DNA from: Pseudomonas graminis
GTDB taxonomy: Bacteria > Pseudomonadota > Gammaproteobacteria > Pseudomonadales > Pseudomonadaceae
Length of the DNA: 64,000 nucleotides
Reading direction: 5' to 3'
Assembly (NCBI RefSeq): GCF_004364335.1
Contig: NZ_SOCR01000004.1
Span: 372,001 to 436,000 of the forward strand
A model generated the notes under the pieces. It saw nothing but the letters and a program-made list of their open reading frames with translations, did not search any database and was not told the DNA's origin. Positions 43,596-52,510 of the stretch are shown here, in pieces; position 1 is the first letter of the stretch, and each line of letters opens with the position of its first letter. The position numbers were made by a program, and so were the translations under genes.

Positions 43596-45020
43596 ATGAG
43601 TGAAAACATGTCCCATTCGGGTGACTTGAAGCGTGGTCTGAAGAACCGTCACATCCAGCTGATCGCCCTCGGCGGCGCGATCGGCACGGGGCTGTTCCTG
43701 GGTTCGGCAGGGGTGCTGAAGTCAGCCGGCCCGTCGATGATCCTTGGCTACGCCGTCTGCGGCTTCATCGCCTTCATGATCATGCGCCAGCTGGGCGAAA
43801 TGATCGTAGAAGAGCCGGTGGCCGGGTCGTTCAGCCATTTCGCCCACAACTACTGGGGCGGTTTTGCCGGCTTTCTGTCGGGCTGGAACTGCTGGGTCCT
43901 GTACATTCTGGTGGGCATGTCCGAGCTGACCGCCGTCGGCAAATACATCCAGTACTGGTGGCCGGAAGTCCCGGCGTGGGCGTCAGCGGCGGTGTTCTTC
44001 GTGATGATCAACGTCATCAACCTGGCCAACGTAAAAGTCTTCGGCGAGGCCGAATTCTGGTTCGCGATCATCAAGGTCGTGGCGATTCTGGGGATGATTG
44101 CCCTGGGCAGCTATCTGCTGGTCAGCGGCGAGGGCGGGCCGCAAGCGTCCGTCAGCAACCTGTGGGATCGGGGCGGGTTTTTCCCCCATGGCGTGAGCGG
44201 GCTGGTCATGGCGCTGGCGTTCATCATGTTCTCGTTCGGCGGCCTTGAGATGCTCGGCTTCACCGCCGCGGAAGCGGACCAACCGCGCACCATCATTCCC
44301 AAGGCAATCAACCAGGTCATCTACCGGATTCTGATTTTCTACATCGGCTCGCTGGTGGTACTGCTGTCGCTGACGCCGTGGGACGCCTTGCTGATTGACC
44401 TCAATGCGTCCGGCGATCCCTACAGCGGCAGCCCGTTCGTGCATGTGTTCTCGATGCTGGGCAGCACCACGGCGGCGCACATTCTCAACTTCGTTGTGCT
44501 GACGGCGGCACTGTCGGTCTATAACAGCGGCACCTATTGCAACGCGCGCATGCTGTTTGGCATGGCCGAGCAGGGCGATGCGCCGCAGTCACTGGCGCGG
44601 GTCGACAGCCGTGGCGTCCCGGTGCGGGCGATTCTGGTGTCGGCGGCAGTGACGTTGATTGCCGTGCTGCTCAACTACCTGATGCCGCAAAACGCCCTTG
44701 AGCTGCTGATGTCGCTGGTGGTCGCCACCCTGGTGATCAACTGGGCGATGATCAGCTATTCGCACCTCAAGTTCCGAGAGCACCTGAACCGGATCGGTCA
44801 GCAGCCGCTGTTCAAGGCGCTGTGGTATCCATACGGCAACTACGTCTGTCTGGCGTTTGTGGTGCTGATTCTGGGGATCATGCTGATGATTCCCGGCATC
44901 CGGATCTCGGTGTACGCGATTCCGGTCTGGCTGGCGGCGATGTGGATGTTTTATGTGATCAAGAACAAGCGCCGGGCCAATAGCGAGTCGATGGCCCAGC
45001 GGACGTCGATCATCAAATAA
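43596..45020 (+). CDS. aroP2: Aromatic amino acid permease (AroP family)
   Basis: The ATG at 43596 gives a 474-residue APC-superfamily permease with twelve membrane segments. The conserved [20 protein letters not shown] of the AAT subfamily is at the start, followed by [20 protein letters not shown]. The AroP/PheP-like character and its closeness to arfB and the phh genes fit Pseudomonas aroP2. Proton-driven uptake of phenylalanine and tyrosine would feed the PhhA pathway encoded ~5 kb away. The name rests on synteny from memory. The arfB gene starts 53 bases after its stop. Confidence 0.85.
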   Translation: MSENMSHSGDLKRGLKNRHIQLIALGGAIGTGLFLGSAGVLKSAGPSMILGYAVCGFIAFMIMRQLGEMIVEEPVAGSFSHFAHNYWGGFAGFLSGWNCWVLYILVGMSELTAVGKYIQYWWPEVPAWASAAVFFVMINVINLANVKVFGEAEFWFAIIKVVAILGMIALGSYLLVSGEGGPQASVSNLWDRGGFFPHGVSGLVMALAFIMFSFGGLEMLGFTAAEADQPRTIIPKAINQVIYRILIFYIGSLVVLLSLTPWDALLIDLNASGDPYSGSPFVHVFSMLGSTTAAHILNFVVLTAALSVYNSGTYCNARMLFGMAEQGDAPQSLARVDSRGVPVRAILVSAAVTLIAVLLNYLMPQNALELLMSLVVATLVINWAMISYSHLKFREHLNRIGQQPLFKALWYPYGNYVCLAFVVLILGIMLMIPGIRISVYAIPVWLAAMWMFYVIKNKRRANSESMAQRTSIIK

Positions 45021-45073
45021 GGCGAGAGCCGCCGGTGACGTCGCGGCGGCTTCGAACCAGGACACCGATTGCC

Positions 45074-45487
45074 ATGCTGATCATCTCCAATAACATCCAT
45101 CTGCCGGACAGCGACGTCGAGCTGACCGCCATCCGTGCGCAGGGTGCCGGTGGTCAGAACGTCAACAAGGTGTCCAGCGCCATGCACCTGCGCTTCGACA
45201 TCAACGCCTCGTCGCTGCCGCCGTTCTACAAGGAGCGCCTGCTGGCGTTGCGTGACAGCCGCATCACCAGCGACGGCGTGCTGGTCATCAAGGCGCAGCA
45301 GTACCGGACGCAGGAGCAGAACCGTGCCGATGCGCTGGAACGCTTGAGCGAGCTGATCATCAGTGCGGGGAAGGTCGAGAAGAAGCGCCGGCCGACCAAG
45401 CCGACCCTGGGCTCGAAGACCCGCCGGCTGGAGTCGAAAACCAAGCGCGGGTCAATCAAGGCGGGGCGAGGCAAGGTCGATTTTTGA
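45074..45487 (+). CDS. arfB: Alternative ribosome-rescue factor ArfB (YaeJ)
   Basis: The ATG at 45074 ([16 protein letters not shown]) gives a 137-residue peptidyl-tRNA hydrolase with the release-factor GGQ motif in [20 protein letters not shown]. The basic C-terminal tail ([24 protein letters not shown]) enters the empty mRNA channel of stalled ribosomes. It lacks codon-recognition domains and so rescues non-stop complexes. It is co-oriented with aroP2. A large REP array begins 31 bases after the stop. Confidence 0.94.
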   Translation: MLIISNNIHLPDSDVELTAIRAQGAGGQNVNKVSSAMHLRFDINASSLPPFYKERLLALRDSRITSDGVLVIKAQQYRTQEQNRADALERLSELIISAGKVEKKRRPTKPTLGSKTRRLESKTKRGSIKAGRGKVDF

Positions 45488-45517
45488 ATGTCGCTTGCGC
45501 GATCAACTGGCAGAAAC

Positions 45518-46290
45518 CGTTGCAGACCCACCGCGTTCGCCAGCAAGCCGGCTCCTACGGATTTGCATCCACTGCAGACTCGGCGTTTGACGCCGACCCA
45601 CTGTAGGAGCGCGGTTGCCCGCGAATGCGCCGGTTCAGACAACACTGCCGCTGCTGACCCACCGCGTTCGCCAGCAATCCGGCTCCTACGGATTTCCCTC
45701 CACCCCGGACTCGAGGTTCGACGCCGACCCACTGTAGGAGCGCGCTTGCCCGCGAAGGCGTCAGTTCAAACAACACTGCCGTTGCAGACCCACCGCGTTC
45801 GCCAGCAAGCCGGCTCCTACGGATTTGCCTCCACTCCGGACTTGGGGTTTGACGCCGACCCACTGTAGGAGCGCGCTTGCCCGCGATGGCGGTGTGTCAG
45901 GCGCCACATGGATTGCAGGCATACCGCGTTCGCCAGCAAGCCGGCTCTTACGGATTTGCCTCCACCCCGGACTCGGGATTTGACGCCGAACGACTGTAGG
46001 AGCGCGCTTGCCCGCGATGGCGTCAGTTCAAACAACACTGCCGTTGCAGACCCACCGCGTTCGCCAGCAAGCCGGCTCCTACGGATTTGCATCCACTGCA
46101 GACTCGGGATTTGACGCCGACCCACTGTAGGAGCGCGCTTGCCCGCGAAGGCGTCAGTTCAAACAACACTGCCGTTGCAGACCCACCGCGTTCGCCAGCA
46201 AGCCGGCTCCTACGGATTTGCATCCACTGCAGACTCGGCGTTTGACGCCGACCCACTGTAGGAGCCGGCTTGCTGGCGAACGCGTCAAAC
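45518..46290. repeat. Tandem array of ~131-bp REP-pair units
   Basis: The core GTAGGAGCGCGCTTGCCCGC or a variant begins at 45603, 45734, 45865, 45995, 46127 and 46258, a spacing of 130-132 bases. Within each unit a second, inverted REP of related sequence (TTCGCCAGCAAGCCGGCTCC) follows after ~70 bases. The last copy carries GTAGGAGCCGGCTTGCTGGC. Thus five full units and flanking half-units form a head-to-tail array. Open frames in it are artefacts. It separates the convergent arfB and MFS genes. A REP-associated transposase gene (RAYT) is not seen in the window. Confidence 0.9.
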
Positions 46291-46377
46291 CAGCCAATCA
46301 CCCCCACAGGCATTGTGTTTGCCGCGCGACAGTGCGGGTGTCTCGATGACGCGGCATCTTCTGCAGTCAATGCCGCG

Positions 46378-47598
46378 TCACAGCGCAGCCGGTTTTTCCC
46401 GCATTGCCTTCGCATGCTTGTACAGATACACACTCAGCCCCAGCCCGCTCAGCGAAGCCAGCGCGGCAAACAGGAAGATCGACGCAAAGCCGAAACCTGC
46501 CGCCACGGCGCCCGCCACTGGCCCGGTAATCCCCAGGGACAGGTCGATGAACAGCGAATAAGCCCCCACTGCTGCACCGCGACTGGCCGGCGGCACCAGA
46601 TTCACCGCTTCAACGCCGAGCGCCGGGAACACCAGGGAGAAGCCGAAGCCGGTCAGGGCCGCACCGGCCAACGCCAGATTCGGGTTGGGCGCCAGCCACA
46701 GCAGCAGCAACCCCAACGTTTCCACTGACAGGCAGGCAATCGCCACGCGGAAGCCGCCGATGCGATTGATCAGGTTGCCGAACAGCAGGCGTGCGCCGAT
46801 GAAACAGGCGCCGAACAGGCTCAGGCACAACACTGCATTCGGCCAGGTGTGGCTGGCGTAATAGAGGGTGATGAAGGTGGCGATGGTGCCGAAGCCGATA
46901 GAACCCAGCGCCAGCCCGGTGCCGTGGGGCAGCACGCGGCCGAGCACGTGAAGGAAGGGCAGACGCTCCCCATGCACCAGCGGCGCCGGGGTTTTCTTCC
47001 AGGCCAGGGAGATCCCCAGCGCCGCCAGCAACATGATGCTGACGCCCATGCTCCACAGCCCCAGCGCGTTGACCAGCAACACCCCCACCGGCGCGCCGAT
47101 GGCCAAGGCGCCATAGCTAGCGATGCCGTTCCAGGAAATCACTTTGGCTGTATGGGCAGCGCCGACGCGGCCGATGCCCCAGCCGATCGAGCCAGAGCCC
47201 ACCAGGCTTTCTGCGCTGCCGAGCACCAGTCGCCCCACGAACAGGCTGATCAGGCTGACCATTGGCCAGGCGTCGAGCCAGTCGGCGAGAAGCATGAATA
47301 TGCCGCTCAAGCCGCAGCCGAACAGGCCGATGATCACCGCTTTCTTCGGGCCTCGGGTGTCGATGAGGCGCCCGGCGTAGGGCCGGCTGAGGAGTGTCGC
47401 GAGGTATTGCACGCTGATGACCAGCCCGGCAGCCACCGCGCCGAAGCCAAGGTCGGTGTGCACATAGCCAGGCAATACGGCCAGCGGGATACCGATGTTC
47501 AGGTAGCCGATGAAGGTGAACAGCACGATGGAAACAACCTGCAGCGTGACAGCCATAGGACGTTGAGGGGCAGCGCTCGAAGCGTCTGGCATGGGCAT
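46378..47598 (-). CDS. MFS transporter (sugar/drug efflux type)
   Basis: The ATG at 47598 ([20 protein letters not shown]) gives a 406-residue major facilitator permease with twelve segments. The loop 2-3 motif reads [19 protein letters not shown] (G-x-x-x-D-x-x-G-x-K/R), and [23 protein letters not shown] resembles YfcJ/arabinose-efflux-type MFS. The substrate is unknown. The start is uncertain (ATG 47592 is also possible). The gene ends ~90 bases from the REP array. A hairpin lies upstream, between it and the small orphan gene on the same strand. Confidence 0.82.
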   Translation of the reverse strand: MPMPDASSAAPQRPMAVTLQVVSIVLFTFIGYLNIGIPLAVLPGYVHTDLGFGAVAAGLVISVQYLATLLSRPYAGRLIDTRGPKKAVIIGLFGCGLSGIFMLLADWLDAWPMVSLISLFVGRLVLGSAESLVGSGSIGWGIGRVGAAHTAKVISWNGIASYGALAIGAPVGVLLVNALGLWSMGVSIMLLAALGISLAWKKTPAPLVHGERLPFLHVLGRVLPHGTGLALGSIGFGTIATFITLYYASHTWPNAVLCLSLFGACFIGARLLFGNLINRIGGFRVAIACLSVETLGLLLLWLAPNPNLALAGAALTGFGFSLVFPALGVEAVNLVPPASRGAAVGAYSLFIDLSLGITGPVAGAVAAGFGFASIFLFAALASLSGLGLSVYLYKHAKAMREKPAAL

Positions 47599-47767
47599 AG
47601 ATCCACGGTTACGACGGAAAAAGAATAGCGAGGGGGCAATCGGGTTGAAGCGTAGACGCTTGAATCCGCGCGAGGGCACATGATAGCGAGGCACGGCGGT
47701 TCATGGGAGTGGCGGATGGGCGAAGCTGATGTCGGGGTGGAGCAGAGGTGACGCCTGTCGCGAATGA

Positions 47768-47818
47768 TTCAGCCCTTATGGAAATACACCTTGAAGACGC
47801 TCTTCCATAGGGGCTGAA
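47768..47818. terminator. Long imperfect hairpin upstream of the MFS gene
   Basis: TTCAGCCCTTATGGAA (47768-47783) pairs with TTCCATAGGGGCTGAA (47803-47818) across a 19-base loop. On the plus strand it is followed by AAAATCA, and on the minus strand by TCATTCG. It lacks a T-run on the minus strand, so it may act as an RNA structure in the leader of the MFS message instead of a terminator. Confidence 0.4.
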
Positions 47819-47876
47819 AAATCAGTGGCTGAAAATCAAGCGACTGAAACATCAGTGGCTAAATCAGCGACTCAGC
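47819..47876. repeat. Short imperfect tandem repeats
   Basis: Four copies of a ~15-base unit (ATCAGTGGCTGAA, ATCAAGCGACTGAA, ATCAGTGGCTAA, ATCAGCGACTCAG) adjoin the hairpin and run into the stop of the small gene. The function is unknown. The unit repeats part of the hairpin arm (GGCTGAA). Confidence 0.6.
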
Positions 47877-48009
47877 GCGGGCTTTGGGCTTTGCTGCTGT
47901 CGTTGCGTTTACCGCTGGCTTTCATCTCGATCGGCTGACCGAGTTCCTGGCGGGCTGCTGCGCTTTGCTGATTCTGGCTTGGGAAGGGGAAGTTCGGGAT
48001 TTCATGCAT
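47872..48009 (-). CDS. Small orphan protein (45 aa)
   Basis: The ATG at 48009 has GAGGAG seven bases upstream, the main support for translation. The 45-residue product is polar and Pro/Gln/Ser-rich (MHEIPNFPFPSQNQQ at the start, basic GKRNDSSKAQSPR at the end) with no membrane segment. I recognise no family. It lies between the MFS and phhC genes on the minus strand, and short repeats cover its stop. It may be a small regulatory or stress protein, but the sequence gives no further hint. Confidence 0.45.
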   Translation of the reverse strand: MHEIPNFPFPSQNQQSAAARQELGQPIEMKASGKRNDSSKAQSPR

Positions 48010-48189
48010 ATCGTCGCTCCTCACAAGTGTGTTGCGGCTGAATTGAACAGCGCGTCCGAGAACGCTCAAGGAGGATACAGCAGTACAAATGACAATCAGA
48101 CTTTTAAATGCGGGCCGCTGGTCATGTAGTGAGGATGAGTTCCTACAACATGCGTACGGCCCTCGAAAAACGTCGGACCCGTGATCGCC

Positions 48190-49386
48190 TCAGTCCTTGC
48201 AAACCGCCGCAAACGCCGCCGCCAGCTCGTCCAGCCGAGTGGCGTCGATTCCCGCGACATTGGCTCGACCCGCCGCCACCATGTATACGCTGTGCTCGTT
48301 GCGCAGACGCGCCACTTGGTGGTCGTTCATCCCGGTGTAGGAAAACATGCCGCGCTGCACGCCGATGTGGGCGAAGCGTTCACCCAGGCCCAGCGGTGTC
48401 AGTGCCTCGACCAGCCCGACCCGAAGTTGCGCAATGCGGCTGCGCATCGCTTCCACTTCTTCAGCCCACAGGGCTTTCAGTTCAGGATCGCCGAGGATTT
48501 CGGCCACCACGGCGGCACCATGGTCTGGCGGGTTCGACCACAGATTACGGGCCGTCGCCGACAGTTGACTGCGCACATCCATCAGCTTCTCGGTGGTGTC
48601 AGCGCAGACCAGCAAGGCGCCGGTGCGCTCGCGGTACAGGCCGAAGTTTTTCGAGCACGAACTGGTGATCAGCAGCTCAGGCAGCGCGCCGGCGAACAGG
48701 CGAACCGCCCACGCGTCCTCCTCGAGACCATCGCCAAAACCCTGATACGCGAAGTCGATCAGCGGCAGCAGGTTGCGTTGCTTGACGATTTCCAGCACCG
48801 CGTGCCAGTCATCATGGGACAGGTCAAACCCGGTGGGGTTGTGACAGCACGCATGCAGCAGGACAACATCGCCCTCGGGAATGGTTTTCAACGTCTCCAG
48901 CATGGCCGGCACGTTGAGCTTATTGTCGCTGCCCACGTAGGGGTAGTGACTGACCTTCAGGCCCGCCGCGGCGTAGATGGTTTCGTGAATTGGCCAGGTC
49001 GGATCGCTCAGCCAGATGCCTTTGCCCGGCAGGCAATTGGCAATGAAGTCGGCGCTCAAACGCAGCGCGCCGGTGCCGCCGGGTGTCTGGGTGGCGCCGA
49101 CGCGTTTGCTGGAGATGAGCGGCGAATCGGCGCCCATGACCAGCTCACAGATCAGCGTGCCGAAACGCGGTTCGCCATGGCCACCGATGTAACTCTTGGT
49201 GGGCTGGGAGTCGACCAGTCGCTGCTCGGCGATTTTCACCGCGCGGGGGATGGTGGTCAGGCCCTGCGCATCTTTATACACGCCCACGCCCAGGTCGAAC
49301 TTGTTCGGATTCGGGTCTTTGGCGTAGGCCTGAATCAGGCCCAGGATGGGATCGTCCGGTACGCGCTGGATCTGTGAAAAATGCAT
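48190..49386 (-). CDS. phhC: Aromatic amino acid aminotransferase PhhC
   Basis: The 398-residue class I/II aminotransferase has the PLP lysine in ITSSCSKNFGLYRERTGAL, the CCHNPTGFDLSHDDW phosphate/Asn contact, and YRERTGAL before the C-terminus. The family is that of TyrB/AspC; in Pseudomonas this third gene of the phh operon removes the amino group of tyrosine and phenylalanine. Its start immediately follows the phhB stop on the same strand. It is cytosolic, with length normal for the family. Confidence 0.93.
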   Translation of the reverse strand: MHFSQIQRVPDDPILGLIQAYAKDPNPNKFDLGVGVYKDAQGLTTIPRAVKIAEQRLVDSQPTKSYIGGHGEPRFGTLICELVMGADSPLISSKRVGATQTPGGTGALRLSADFIANCLPGKGIWLSDPTWPIHETIYAAAGLKVSHYPYVGSDNKLNVPAMLETLKTIPEGDVVLLHACCHNPTGFDLSHDDWHAVLEIVKQRNLLPLIDFAYQGFGDGLEEDAWAVRLFAGALPELLITSSCSKNFGLYRERTGALLVCADTTEKLMDVRSQLSATARNLWSNPPDHGAAVVAEILGDPELKALWAEEVEAMRSRIAQLRVGLVEALTPLGLGERFAHIGVQRGMFSYTGMNDHQVARLRNEHSVYMVAAGRANVAGIDATRLDELAAAFAAVCKD

Positions 49387-49743
49387 TTACTTAAGGCCCT
49401 CGGCGCTTTTGGCCACCTCGTCGGTGCGGGAGGCCATGATGAAATCGTTGCGGTGCAGCCCCTTGATGGAATGGCTCCACCAGGTCACGGTCACTTTGCC
49501 CCATTCGGTCAGCAGACCGGGATGGTGACCTTCGGCCTCGGCAATTTCGCCGACCGCGTTGGTAAACGCCAGCGCAAATTTGAAATTCTTGAACAGAAAG
49601 ACTTTTTCCAGCTGCATAACGCCGTCACGCACTTCGATGTTCCAGTCCGGTATCTGCTTGAGCAAATCCGGCAGTTCGGCATCGCTGACCTGTGGGGCGT
49701 CGGCGCGGCAGGCTTCGCACTGGGATTGGTTGAGAGCGGTCAT
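49387..49743 (-). CDS. phhB: Pterin-4a-carbinolamine dehydratase PhhB
   Basis: The ATG at 49743 gives 118 residues of the PCD/DCoH fold, with the active-site motif [20 protein letters not shown] and the [11 protein letters not shown] helix. It regenerates tetrahydrobiopterin-type cofactor for phenylalanine hydroxylase and is encoded between the hydroxylase and aminotransferase genes. The stop is immediately followed by phhC. N-terminal CEACRADAP is a short Cys-containing extension common in Pseudomonas. It is cytosolic. Confidence 0.95.
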   Translation of the reverse strand: MTALNQSQCEACRADAPQVSDAELPDLLKQIPDWNIEVRDGVMQLEKVFLFKNFKFALAFTNAVGEIAEAEGHHPGLLTEWGKVTVTWWSHSIKGLHRNDFIMASRTDEVAKSAEGLK

Positions 49744-49793
49744 CGGGAGGTTCCTTGGTCGGGTTCGGGCTGCTTGGTCAGGCAGCATTTGTT

Positions 49794-50582
49794 TCAGGCG
49801 GCTTTCGTTTTAGCGGGAAACTTGGCCGCGTGCAGTCCCCGTTCAGCCGCTGTGCGGGCCATGCCCATGATGTCTTCATGGGCAAGATCGAACAGACGCT
49901 TGAGGTCCGGCAGCACAAAATACACCGGCTGCAGAATGTCGATGCGATAGGGCGTGCGCATGGCTTCAATGGGGTCGAAGGGCTGATGTTCAGGGGTTGA
50001 TGACACGCTGTAAACGGTTTCCTTGGGCGAGGAGAGGATGCCGCCGCCGTAAATCTTGCGCCCCTGGGGCGTGTCGACCAGGCCGAATTCGATGGTCATC
50101 CAGTAGAGGCGGGCAAGGTACACGCGCTGCTCTTTGCTGGCTGCCAGACCGAGCTTGCCGTAGGTGTGGGTAAATTCTGCGAACCAGGGGTTGGTCAGTA
50201 ACGGGCAGTGTCCGAAAACCTCGTGAAAGATGTCGGGCTCTTGCAGGTAGTCGAGTTCTTCTTCGCTGCGAATGAACGTGGCCACCGGAAATCGTTTGCT
50301 CGCCAGCAACTCGAAGAAGGTTTGAAAGGGGATCAGCGCCGGCACGCGCTCGACTTGCCAACCCGTGGTGGCGCCCAGCACACGGTTGATTTCGCCGAGT
50401 TGCGGAATACGGTCGTGGGGCAGGGCGAGCTGCTCGATGCCGTCCAGGTACTCCTGACACGCACGGCCTTCGATCACCTTGAGCTGTCGGGTAATCAGGG
50501 TGTTCCAGATGCTGTGCTCGGCGTCGGAGTAATCGATGAATCCGGTGGCGTCCGGCTCGCGGGCGACGTACTGCGTACTCAT
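49794..50582 (-). CDS. phhA: Phenylalanine-4-hydroxylase PhhA
   Basis: The ATG at 50582 ([15 protein letters not shown]) with AGGAGA upstream gives 262 residues of the pterin-dependent aromatic hydroxylase catalytic domain. The iron ligands are the two His of [10 protein letters not shown] and the Glu of WMTIEFGL. There is no N-terminal regulatory domain, as is usual for the bacterial enzyme. It converts phenylalanine to tyrosine and leads the phhABC operon, divergent from phhR. Longer frames upstream have no start signal. An AANAANAA-type motif lies just ahead of its ribosome binding site. Confidence 0.96.
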   Translation of the reverse strand: MSTQYVAREPDATGFIDYSDAEHSIWNTLITRQLKVIEGRACQEYLDGIEQLALPHDRIPQLGEINRVLGATTGWQVERVPALIPFQTFFELLASKRFPVATFIRSEEELDYLQEPDIFHEVFGHCPLLTNPWFAEFTHTYGKLGLAASKEQRVYLARLYWMTIEFGLVDTPQGRKIYGGGILSSPKETVYSVSSTPEHQPFDPIEAMRTPYRIDILQPVYFVLPDLKRLFDLAHEDIMGMARTAAERGLHAAKFPAKTKAA

Positions 50583-50599
50583 GGGGCTCTCCTGATGGT

Positions 50600-50607
50600 T
50601 TGTTCTT
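50600..50607 (-). promoter_or_regulatory. Candidate Hfq/Crc catabolite-activity motif at phhA
   Basis: AAGAACAA on the minus strand fits the AANAANAA Hfq/Crc motif and lies about 18 bases upstream of the phhA start, right before the ribosome binding site. This is the classic place for translational repression in Pseudomonas. The call rests on the motif alone. Confidence 0.5.
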
Positions 50608-50851
50608 ATATGGAGCGGCGATATAGGGGTAAATCCGATTGAGCCATTGATAGCTGGTTTGACGCCCGTGTAGTGCAGGGTTAGCACTCGATCTGCGCCC
50701 TTATGTCCGCTTATTCGTAAAGAAATCGTGACGATTAGTCTTGCTTGAGCGAATACTGCACCTTGGACGCATCATCCAGCCCTTGCGCTGTAACGTATTC
50801 TTGACGGTAAACTCCAGCGAATCCTAAATCGCTGCTACCCGCGAGCGTCCC

Positions 50852-52417
50852 ATGCGCATCAAAGTCCATTGTCAGAACCGCGTCGGCATCCTGCGTGACA
50901 TCCTCGAGCTGCTGGTGGCCTATGGCGTCAACGTTTCCGGCGGCGAAGTGGGCGGTGAACATGGCGATGCCATTTACCTGCGTTGCCCGAACCTGATCAA
51001 TCTGCAGTTCCAGGCGCTGGTGCCGAAATTCGAGACCATCGCCGGGGTGTTCGGCGTCAAGCGTGTGGGATTGATGCCCAGCGAGCGTCGGCATATGGAG
51101 CTCAATGCCTTGCTGGGTGCTCTTGAATTCCCCGTGCTGTCCATCGACATGGGCGGCTCCATCGTGGCGGCCAACCGCGCTGCGGCGCAGTTGCTGGGCG
51201 TGCGGGTCGATGAGGTGCCGGGCATCCCGCTGTCCCGTTACGCCGAAGATTTCGACCTGCCGCAACTGGTGCGCGCCAATCGCTCGCGCATCAACGGCCT
51301 GCGCGTGAAAGTGAAGGGCGACATCTTTCTGGCTGACATCGCGCCCCTGCAGTCCGAGCACGAAGACAGCGAGGCCATGGCCGGCGCGGTGCTGACACTG
51401 CACCGCGCCGACCGGGTGGGCGAGCACATCTACAACGTGCGCAAGCAGGAGCTTCGCGGCTTCGACAGCATTTTTCAGAGCTCGAAGGTGATGGCGGCGG
51501 TGGTTCGGGAGGCCCGGCGCATGGCCCCGCTGGACGCGCCGTTGCTGATCGAAGGCGAAACCGGCACCGGCAAGGAATTGCTGGCGCGGGCCTGTCACCT
51601 GGCCAGCCCCCGCGGCCAGTCGCCGATGATGGCGCTCAACTGCGCGGGGTTCTCCGAATCCATGGCCGAGACCGAGCTGTTCGGCTATGGCCCGGGCGCG
51701 TTCGAAGGTGCGCGTGCCGAAGGCAAACTGGGGCTGCTGGAACTGACCTCGGGCGGCACGCTGTTTCTCGATGGGGTCGCGGAAATTAGCACGCGGTTGC
51801 AGGCGAAACTGCTGCGCTATCTGCAGGAGGGCTGCTTTCGACGGGTAGGCAGCGACGAAGAGGTGTATCTGGACGTGCGGATCATCTGCGCGACGCAAGT
51901 GGACTTGTCGGAGCTCTGCGCTCGGGGTGAATTCCGCCAGGATCTCTACCACCGGCTTAACGTGTTGTCGCTGCACATTCCGCCCCTACGCGACTGCCTG
52001 GACGGTCTCGCCCCGCTGGTCGAGCACTTCCTCGATCAGGCCAGCCGGCAAATCGGCTGTGCGCTTCCGAAAATCGGTCCCGAGGTGCTGGACCGGCTGC
52101 GCCACTACCACTGGCCTGGCAACGTGCGGCAGTTGGAGAACGTACTGTTTCAGGCGGTTTCGTTGTGCGAGGGCGGGCGGATCAAGGCGCAGCACATCCG
52201 CTTTCCCGAATACGGCGAGCGTCAGCCACTGGGCGGCTTTTCGCTGGACGGGAGTCTGCAAGACATCGTCGGGCGCTTCGAAAAAGCGCTGCTCGAGCGG
52301 CTCCATGAAGAGCACCCGAGCAGCCGCCTGCTGGGCAAGCGCCTTGGCGTTTCCCACACCACAATCGCCAACAAATTGCGCCAGTACGGTCTGGGTCCGA
52401 AACCCGATCTACCGTAG
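50852..52417 (+). CDS. phhR: Sigma54-type regulator PhhR (TyrR family)
   Basis: The 521-residue regulator has an N-terminal ACT domain (MRIKVHCQNRVGILRDILEL), a PAS domain (~80-190) and an AAA+ domain (~205-435) with Walker A GETGTGKEL and a modified GAFEGA loop. A C-terminal helix-turn-helix (LLGKRLGVSHTTIANKLRQYGL) follows. The GAFTGA loop of full sigma54 activators is changed to GAFEGA, as expected for TyrR/PhhR proteins. It responds to aromatic amino acids and activates the divergent phhABC operon. The 269-base intergenic region should hold its sites, but I could not assign a clear box. Confidence 0.93.
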   Translation: MRIKVHCQNRVGILRDILELLVAYGVNVSGGEVGGEHGDAIYLRCPNLINLQFQALVPKFETIAGVFGVKRVGLMPSERRHMELNALLGALEFPVLSIDMGGSIVAANRAAAQLLGVRVDEVPGIPLSRYAEDFDLPQLVRANRSRINGLRVKVKGDIFLADIAPLQSEHEDSEAMAGAVLTLHRADRVGEHIYNVRKQELRGFDSIFQSSKVMAAVVREARRMAPLDAPLLIEGETGTGKELLARACHLASPRGQSPMMALNCAGFSESMAETELFGYGPGAFEGARAEGKLGLLELTSGGTLFLDGVAEISTRLQAKLLRYLQEGCFRRVGSDEEVYLDVRIICATQVDLSELCARGEFRQDLYHRLNVLSLHIPPLRDCLDGLAPLVEHFLDQASRQIGCALPKIGPEVLDRLRHYHWPGNVRQLENVLFQAVSLCEGGRIKAQHIRFPEYGERQPLGGFSLDGSLQDIVGRFEKALLERLHEEHPSSRLLGKRLGVSHTTIANKLRQYGLGPKPDLP

Positions 52418-52510
52418 GCGCGAATTCATCCGTCAGAGCCGGATTTACTCCCGAGTCACCTTCGCGACCGATGATGCCTCGCGGTTAAACCCGTTCCTGA
52501 AGCTCGGCCC

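Noticed and set aside
45518..46290. CRISPR array
   Set aside because: Units of ~131 bases with palindromic REP cores and nearly identical spacers do not fit CRISPR repeats (23-47 bases with unique spacers), and no cas genes are near.
45488..46433. Several overlapping open frames with repeated amino acid patterns in the REP array
   Set aside because: The repeated translation simply mirrors the 131-bp DNA repeat on both strands; no start signals or domain sense.
48181..49377. 398-residue plus-strand open frame opposite phhC
   Set aside because: Antisense of a strong aminotransferase gene, with Gln/Arg/Val-rich translation and no motif.
50583..50851. A PhhR/TyrR-type box or sigma54 promoter between phhA and phhR
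   Set aside because: TGTAAC and GGTAAAC stretches occur near 50790-50815, but they do not form the expected TGTAAA-N6-TTTACA inverted repeat, and I found no clean GG-N10-GC pair at the right place.
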